DNA of 12,368 bases from Thermoplasmata archaeon (GTDB lineage Archaea; Thermoplasmatota; Thermoplasmata; SG8-5; JAGLSY01), in NCBI GenBank assembly GCA_023137005.1, contig JAGLQE010000456.1:1-12368 (forward strand), read 5' to 3'. Position numbers and translations under genes: made by a program. Below the pieces are notes generated by a model, which did no database searches, was not told where the DNA came from, and saw nothing but the letters and a program-made list of their open reading frames with translations. Of this stretch, positions 8,120-12,368 are shown one piece after another (positions within the stretch are counted from its first letter, which is position 1; each line of letters begins with the position of its first letter).

Positions 8120-8548
8120 ATGACTCATCCTCATGTCAAACAGATACGGTACAACCGTTTGAAACTACAGGTATCAAGGATACTTTTCTTGACCGGTGCA
8201 TTTCTTTTATTGCTTGATCTATATTTCATTTGGAATATACATTTCTACGAGCTGGATATATTATTGGGCAATTTCATCTTTGGTTGCGCACTGGTATTAT
8301 TATCGTTCACCAGCAAGTTTACAAGGATGATAAGAGCCCGATTCTACAAGACCAATGGCTGGGTCCGAAAGGGCGAATGCACGGAGTGCGGGACCTGTTG
8401 TCGATTACCCATCCCATGTCTTTTCTTCTATGGCAACCGATGCCTTATCCACAATAAGAGGCCCAAGCAATGCCGTGAGTTCCCCAGTGGGCCGGAGGAT
8501 CTGGTCAGCTATGATTGCGGGTATTATTTTGAGAAAAAGGCAGCCTGA
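8120..8548 (+). CDS. Membrane-anchored YkgJ-like cysteine-cluster protein
   Basis: A 142-residue protein. The N-terminus is basic (K7, R10, R13, K15, R20), followed by two hydrophobic segments at about 20-38 and 45-62 and another basic stretch (K66 to K77). By the positive-inside rule both ends face the cytoplasm. The tail carries CTECGTCC (C87, C90, C93, C94), C100, C108 in NRCLIH, C118 in KQCREFP and C133. This is the YkgJ/UPF0153 pattern of a putative zinc- or iron-sulphur-binding module of unknown function. Most family members are soluble, so the membrane hairpin is notable. It is divergently transcribed from the cysteine-rich gene and lies 65 bases upstream of mutL. Family assignment is good; the role is unknown. 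Confidence 0.8.
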   Translation: MTHPHVKQIRYNRLKLQVSRILFLTGAFLLLLDLYFIWNIHFYELDILLGNFIFGCALVLLSFTSKFTRMIRARFYKTNGWVRKGECTECGTCCRLPIPCLFFYGNRCLIHNKRPKQCREFPSGPEDLVSYDCGYYFEKKAA

Positions 8549-8583
8549 TCATTGCCTCAGATATGTAATGGGGCATGGGATGA

Positions 8584-8591
8584 TTTAATAT
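8584..8591 (+). promoter_or_regulatory. TATA-like box of mutL
   Basis: TTTAATAT is centred about 26.5 bases upstream of the mutL ATG at 8614, in the 65-base gap after the preceding gene. There is no Shine-Dalgarno, which again suggests a leaderless message and an independent mutL promoter. Confidence 0.5.
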
Positions 8592-8613
8592 CCTGTCCCC
8601 CGATAATCCATCA

Positions 8614-10389
8614 ATGCCCGAAATTCATATTCTAGACACCCGCACCATTGACAAGATAGCTGCTGGAGAGGTCATTGAGAGACCTGCATCAGCTGTCAAG
8701 GAATTGGTGGAGAACTCTTTGGATGCCGGGGCGATCGAGATAACCATAAAGATAGAAAGTGCAGGAAGAAAGCTCATCCAGATCATTGATAATGGAAAGG
8801 GGATGAGTCCTGAGGATGCTGTGTTGGCCTTCCAGAGGCATGCGACCTCCAAATTATCGTCCATCGAGGATCTGGACAATATCCAGACCATGGGCTTCAG
8901 AGGTGAGGCACTATCAAGTATCTCTTCCGTGGCCGATATCACTTTGTCCACCCGGACCAAGGGGTCAGATGCAGGTATCCAGCTTATTTTCCAGAATGGA
9001 GTCCTAAAGTCCAGTAAAGATATCGGCATGGATCCTGGGACCAATATCGAGATACGGGATCTCTTTGCTAATATACCTGCCAGGCTCAAGTTCCTCAAAT
9101 CCGATAGAGTGGAAATGTCCCATATCATCAATATGGTGGTCGAGAGGGCATTGGCCAATCACGGTGTTTCTTTCACTTTATTGAACGGAGAGGTGGAGGT
9201 CATCAATTGCCGGGGGTGCAAGGAACTGAAGGACAGGTTCCTTGATATATTCGGGAGAAAGGCCGCCAGGGCCAGTGTCCGTATTGGGTCTGACGAATCT
9301 TTTGCCTCGATCCACGGTATCCTTGCCAAACCCGAGATAACTAAACCATCGAAGGAAGACCTGCACATATTCGTCAATGGACGGCCAATTGCCAATCGTG
9401 TAATGGCCAGCGCGATAAATGATGGCTATGCCGGTATGCTCATGAAGAACCGCCACCCGGTCGGAGTGATATTCATTCAACTCTCCCCGGAAAGAGTGGA
9501 TGTCAATGTCCATCCTGCCAAAAGGGAGATAAAGTTCTCGGATCCTGGGCCAATAGCCCGGCTGGTAAAGTCTGCGGTTGCAGACGCTCTGGGAAACACC
9601 GATCTTCTAAGGGAGGCTCCAGCTCCGATCCAAAGAAGCCTTAGCGGAACTCAGGCACAATACCAGCCCCCCTCACACGCAATACCAACCGTCCCATCAC
9701 CCTCTCATCATTCAGCTCCTTCCCAGACCCACCTTTTTGAGGATGGGCCAATTGGAGATGCAGGCTTGGAGGAAGTCCCGGAGACTGCCGAGGTTCCCGG
9801 AGGAAAACACCTGCCAGCAATAAATCCCATTGGCCAGATCAATAAGACTTTCATAATGGCCCAGAGTGGGAATGACCTCATCATCATCGACCAGCATGCG
9901 GCCCACGAGCGTGTGATGCTGGACAGACTCAAAAAGTCTGTCGGCAAGAAGGCCGCGACCCAGAAGCTCATAACCCCACTCACCCTGGAGCTCACCAATC
10001 GTGAGAAAGAATTGGTGGATCATTATCGACCTATCCTGGAGGATGCTGGCTTCATAATCGAGCCCTTTGGCCGGACCACGTATCTCGTAAGGGCCATACC
10101 TGTCTTCGGAGGCCATCTTGAAGATGCTGAAAGCATCCTGGCCATGGTGTCTGAACTATCGGATCTGGGTAAAGCCAAATCCATCGAGGCCAAGAGGGAC
10201 GATATCCTTCATCTTATCGCGTGCCATTCTTCCATACGTGCGGGAGAGAAACTCAGCCCGGGCCAGATGCGCCGCCTTATCAGTGAAATGCACGAGCTGG
10301 ACAATCCCTATACCTGCGCCCATGGCCGACCCACGATCATCAAGATGACGGAGAGAGAGTTGGAGAAGATGTTCAAGCGGGTTGTTTGA
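8614..10389 (+). CDS. mutL: DNA mismatch repair protein MutL, endonuclease type
   Basis: This 591-residue protein couples mismatch recognition by MutS to strand incision. The N-terminal GHKL ATPase shows E30/E33-N34 in KELVENSLDAGA, DNGKGM at 59-64 and GFRGEALSSIS at 94-104, followed by the transducer domain with VDVNVHPAKREI. A Pro/Ser/Gln-rich linker spans about 332-405. The C-terminal dimerisation/endonuclease domain has DQHAAHE at 426-432, ACH at 536-538, FGR, and CAHGRPT at 568-574, so the metal-binding D, H, E, C and H known from Bacillus MutL are present. The last Glu of the DQHA(X)2E(X)4E motif is Asp437. MutL is patchy in archaea and usually attributed to transfer from bacteria. No mutS is in the window. 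Start ATG 8614 gives the classic IHILDTRTIDKIAAGEV opening. Confidence 0.97.
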   Translation: MPEIHILDTRTIDKIAAGEVIERPASAVKELVENSLDAGAIEITIKIESAGRKLIQIIDNGKGMSPEDAVLAFQRHATSKLSSIEDLDNIQTMGFRGEALSSISSVADITLSTRTKGSDAGIQLIFQNGVLKSSKDIGMDPGTNIEIRDLFANIPARLKFLKSDRVEMSHIINMVVERALANHGVSFTLLNGEVEVINCRGCKELKDRFLDIFGRKAARASVRIGSDESFASIHGILAKPEITKPSKEDLHIFVNGRPIANRVMASAINDGYAGMLMKNRHPVGVIFIQLSPERVDVNVHPAKREIKFSDPGPIARLVKSAVADALGNTDLLREAPAPIQRSLSGTQAQYQPPSHAIPTVPSPSHHSAPSQTHLFEDGPIGDAGLEEVPETAEVPGGKHLPAINPIGQINKTFIMAQSGNDLIIIDQHAAHERVMLDRLKKSVGKKAATQKLITPLTLELTNREKELVDHYRPILEDAGFIIEPFGRTTYLVRAIPVFGGHLEDAESILAMVSELSDLGKAKSIEAKRDDILHLIACHSSIRAGEKLSPGQMRRLISEMHELDNPYTCAHGRPTIIKMTERELEKMFKRVV

Positions 10390-10393
10390 GGTA

Positions 10394-10398
10394 TTTTT
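10394..10398 (+). terminator. Possible T-run terminator of mutL
   Basis: A run of five T begins 5 bases after the mutL stop codon. Archaeal RNA polymerase often stops at short T-runs, but five is weak and no hairpin precedes it. Confidence 0.25.
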
Positions 10399-10519
10399 GA
10401 ATATCTGGTCAGCTCATATAAGATACAGTTTACTGACAAAGGCCAAGAACGCCCATTTCTTCAGGATTGGGATTGGAACAAACATTTAGCCAGTGATATG
10501 TTCGTATTCATGTTAGTTC

Positions 10520-10560
10520 TTGTAATCGCGTACAGATGCAGAGTAAATACGCAATTACAA
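10520..10560. repeat. Long inverted repeat in the mutL-downstream region
   Basis: Arms 10520-10532 and 10548-10560 pair at 12 of 13 positions: TTGTAAT with ATTACAA, one C/A mismatch, then GCGTA with TACGC. The loop is 15 bases. It could be an RNA hairpin at the mutL 3' end or a DNA cruciform; neither is proven. Confidence 0.7.
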
Positions 10561-10573
10561 ATCAACCAGCAGT

Positions 10574-10580
10574 AAAAAAA
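10574..10580 (-). terminator. Probable T7 terminator of the right-hand secreted protein gene
   Basis: Read on the minus strand, seven T follow the paired structure at 10588-10654, about 165 bases downstream of the stop codon at 10747. A hairpin followed by a T-run fits termination of that transcript. Confidence 0.4.
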
Positions 10581-10587
10581 GCACTCC

Positions 10588-10654
10588 GCCGTAAGCCGTC
10601 AATGTACTAGCATCATAACGCAGAGGTCATATCTCTGCGAGTCAGGCTTATGGC
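10588..10654. repeat. Nested inverted repeats, possible structured RNA
   Basis: The outer arms GCCGTAAGCC (10588-10597) and GGCTTATGGC (10645-10654) form ten pairs, one of them G-U if the plus strand is transcribed (A-C on the minus strand). Inside is a perfect 7-base stem, CGCAGAG (10619-10625) with CTCTGCG (10633-10639), around a 7-base loop. Nothing in it matches a known RNA family that I can name. Confidence 0.6.
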
Positions 10655-10655
10655 C
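10609..10655. repeat. Diverged repeat, copy 1
   Basis: Contains, in order, AGCATCATA (10609-10617), TAACGC (10616-10621), AGGTCAT (10624-10630) and TTATGGCC (10648-10655). The same four blocks recur in order at 10697-10734, with different spacing and different hairpin arms. Confidence 0.55.
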
Positions 10656-10696
10656 CCCCAAAATTGTAAACATACAGGCATAAAGGAACTGGCATC

Positions 10697-10738
10697 AGCA
10701 TCATACAACCAGTAACGCCAGGTCATTTATGGCCTGGT
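10697..10738. repeat. Diverged repeat, copy 2, with hairpin
   Basis: Contains AGCATCATA (10697-10705), TAACGC (10713-10718), AGGTCAT (10720-10726) and TTATGGCC (10727-10734). It folds as CCAGG (10718-10722) with CCTGG (10733-10737), extendable by one G-T pair. It ends 9 bases from the stop codon of the right-hand minus-strand gene. Confidence 0.55.
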
Positions 10739-10746
10739 AGTTTACT

Positions 10747-12368
10747 TTACCAATCCACAGTCCATATTGTAAATGCTGGCACATATATCCAGTACCCTTC
10801 GCCAGGCTGCATGATGTAATTTGGGCCGACTTCCCTTAGGTTGTAGGGCTGGTCTGTATCACACACCTCAACCATTATGGCTCCAGTACCCCACAATGCA
10901 TTTGAGATCGTAACCGTGCTGTTCAGTGTTGGGTAACCGACAAGGTTCCATCCAGCATACAATGGGATGTCTGTGGATCCAGCTTCAGCTCCAGAAACTG
11001 TAAGATTTACATCCGGCTGAGTTATATTGATCCAGAATCCTATTTTATGGTCAATAGAAGAGAGATCATTAAAATGGTCTGGCTTGAACGTAGCATTTGA
11101 TCTCCAATGGTTTAAAGGATCTGATGCATCGTAGGCCATGATATAATCCCATTTGCCTGCAATACTTGATAATACAGAATTCATGGATTCATCTGACTGG
11201 AGGAGCGGTAGGGAGATGAGGTTCCATCCTTCTGATAGAAGTATGGTGTGAATAACGGTGTTGACCCCGAACTCCTCATAGGTCATATTGCTGGCTACCG
11301 GGAAAGAACCATCATACAATGTCATTGAAAAATCCCAGGAATTAGGGTCGTTCAGAGCCATAAATGGATCATATATATCCATAGCTGGCCCCATCATGAA
11401 TCCATCTCCATCACCCTCCTGCATGAGTATGCCGATGGTCACATTGATCCATATGAAATAATGATCTCCAATAAACATCGGTCCAGAGCATCCTGTACTT
11501 ACCAGGATCGCCTCATTTGGAGCCCCTGTTGGAAACTCCAGAACCCCAATACTATTGGCTGGGCCAGCATTGCCTTCATACCATATTACCCTGAACTTCT
11601 CACCAGATATATCTGGGCCACTAAAGGATGGCGCAAACCCTCCGTCATACCAGGCTTCAAGCTCTAGTCTTGTATTGTTCATGCCATCAAATAACTGGCC
11701 AATCCCACCAATTGTGTAATTTACCTCTGCGAAAAAGGTGTATGTCGCACCTGCTGGCACCACTGTGTTCAGGACCGAGGTCTCTGTTGGGTCGGATTGC
11801 TCCCACATGTCAATGCCAAAGATGTGAGGCATCTCTGTCACTAGCACTAGCTTGGTGCTTGAATCGGAGATCACACCACCTCCATATGTACCCAGCGTAT
11901 AGGTAATCGTGGCCTCGTATTTTCCTTCAGCCGTTGCCCCCGGAATATCCACCCACCATGTCAGTTCAGTAATATCATGTCCGTTGAAATTCGAGCCCCA
12001 TGGCCCTTCGGCCACTGTGCCGTTCCCGGGGGCCGGAACCATCCAATTTTCAAATACCTGGCTTGTGTTTCCCCAGATGCCAAGTGGTATATCTGCTCCA
12101 GGGAAGTGCCTTCCTGATCCCCAAGATGAGTTTATCCCGGTATATGGTTCGTACTCGAATCCCGCAGGATAGGAACCTATCATGCTCACCCCTACATTCG
12201 TCGCGCTGATAGGCACACCGCCACCAACCCTCTGAAGATCTGTTACCGACACATTCAGGTAATATGCTTGATTGGATGATAATGATATCTGGCTATTGGG
12301 TGCAAAGGCAATTGCGCTGGTTCCGGGGGGAGCCGATGCGAATGGGTTTCCGGCGGTACTGATCTCCT
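10747..12368 (-). CDS. Large secreted or surface protein, C-terminal part, with duplicated GWNL module; N-terminus beyond window edge
   Basis: The frame is open from the TAA at 10747 to the right edge (539 residues seen). The GTG at 12252 is not the true start, because coding continues upstream without a stop. The first ~370 visible residues are rich in Gly, Ser, Thr, Asn and aromatic residues with many N-x-S/T sites and no long hydrophobic stretch, so probably extracellular beta-sandwich material that I cannot name. The last ~160 are a duplicated module: GWNLISLPL (W at visible residue 381) ending in IGFWINI, then GWNLVGYPT (W at 473) ending in EGYWIYV and the final WTVDW. Such GWNL pairs occur at the C-terminus of exported proteins in Thermoplasmata and other prokaryotes, perhaps for surface binding; that role is inference. 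Confidence 0.88.
   Translation of the reverse strand, partial: EISTAGNPFASAPPGTSAIAFAPNSQISLSSNQAYYLNVSVTDLQRVGGGVPISATNVGVSMIGSYPAGFEYEPYTGINSSWGSGRHFPGADIPLGIWGNTSQVFENWMVPAPGNGTVAEGPWGSNFNGHDITELTWWVDIPGATAEGKYEATITYTLGTYGGGVISDSSTKLVLVTEMPHIFGIDMWEQSDPTETSVLNTVVPAGATYTFFAEVNYTIGGIGQLFDGMNNTRLELEAWYDGGFAPSFSGPDISGEKFRVIWYEGNAGPANSIGVLEFPTGAPNEAILVSTGCSGPMFIGDHYFIWINVTIGILMQEGDGDGFMMGPAMDIYDPFMALNDPNSWDFSMTLYDGSFPVASNMTYEEFGVNTVIHTILLSEGWNLISLPLLQSDESMNSVLSSIAGKWDYIMAYDASDPLNHWRSNATFKPDHFNDLSSIDHKIGFWINITQPDVNLTVSGAEAGSTDIPLYAGWNLVGYPTLNSTVTISNALWGTGAIMVEVCDTDQPYNLREVGPNYIMQPGEGYWIYVPAFTIWTVDW

Larger units (their letters stand above)
10390..10746. other. 357-base convergent intergenic region rich in inverted repeats
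   Basis: It lies between two converging genes (mutL and the right-hand secreted gene) and has no convincing protein gene. It holds a T5 run, the inverted repeat at 10520-10560, a T7 run on the minus strand, nested stems at 10588-10654 and a hairpin at 10717-10738. About a third of the bases are in paired arms or loops, much more than in the other gaps of this window. Confidence 0.7.

Noticed and set aside
10498..10575. 25-residue hydrophobic peptide frame starting ATG at 10498
   Set aside because: Very short, no Shine-Dalgarno or convincing TATA box, and it overlaps the inverted repeat.
10588..10660. tRNA-like look: CAT in a loop-like context, a 7-base terminal pairing and a CCA-like end
   Set aside because: The putative anticodon stem does not pair and there is no T-arm or D-arm consensus.
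10747..12252. GTG 12252 as the start of a complete 501-residue gene
   Set aside because: The frame stays open with similar composition to the window edge and there is no signal peptide at the GTG.

Overview
The window looks like an archaeal chromosome segment, most plausibly from the Thermoplasmatota (Marine Benthic Group D, Methanomassiliicoccales or relatives). Three things point there. Several genes have a TATA-like box about 27 bases upstream of the chosen ATG and no Shine-Dalgarno, as expected for leaderless archaeal transcripts. The family mix (archaeal-type ThiL, AmmeMemoRadiSam radical SAM enzyme, YkgJ-like membrane protein) fits. Both ends carry large secreted proteins built from C25 peptidase, FN3, PQQ-propeller, beta-helix and GWNL modules, a style known from sediment Thermoplasmata. 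The lineage is an inference; no rRNA is present.

Layout: (1) 1-4392, minus strand: the first 1,464 codons of a giant secreted protein. It has a signal peptide, propeptide, gingipain-type C25 cysteine peptidase, three FN3 domains, an eight-repeat PQQ-like propeller and a NosD-type right-handed beta-helix that runs off the left edge. (2) 4489-7221, minus strand: a compact cluster thiL - AmmeMemoRadiSam radical SAM enzyme - Sir2 deacylase, with gaps of 26 and 6 bases. (3) 7316-8005, minus strand: a cysteine-rich protein with a possible V4R-like domain. (4) A divergent promoter region at 8006-8119. (5) 8120-8548, plus strand: a two-helix membrane protein with a YkgJ-like cysteine cluster. (6) 8614-10389, plus strand: a full-length endonuclease-type MutL. 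(7) 10390-10746: a 357-base intergenic region rich in inverted repeats and holding a diverged repeat pair. (8) 10747-12368, minus strand: the C-terminal part of a second secreted protein ending in a duplicated GWNL module; its N-terminus lies beyond the right edge.

The middle genes are housekeeping: thiamine diphosphate synthesis, protein deacylation, a radical SAM enzyme of unsettled role and mismatch repair. The flanks are exported. The peptidase would work outside the cell or on its surface, probably on protein substrates, with FN3, propeller and beta-helix parts acting as spacers or binding surfaces. No mobile element, CRISPR array, rRNA or convincing tRNA was seen. The most unusual items are the architecture of the giant peptidase and the structured intergenic region downstream of mutL.
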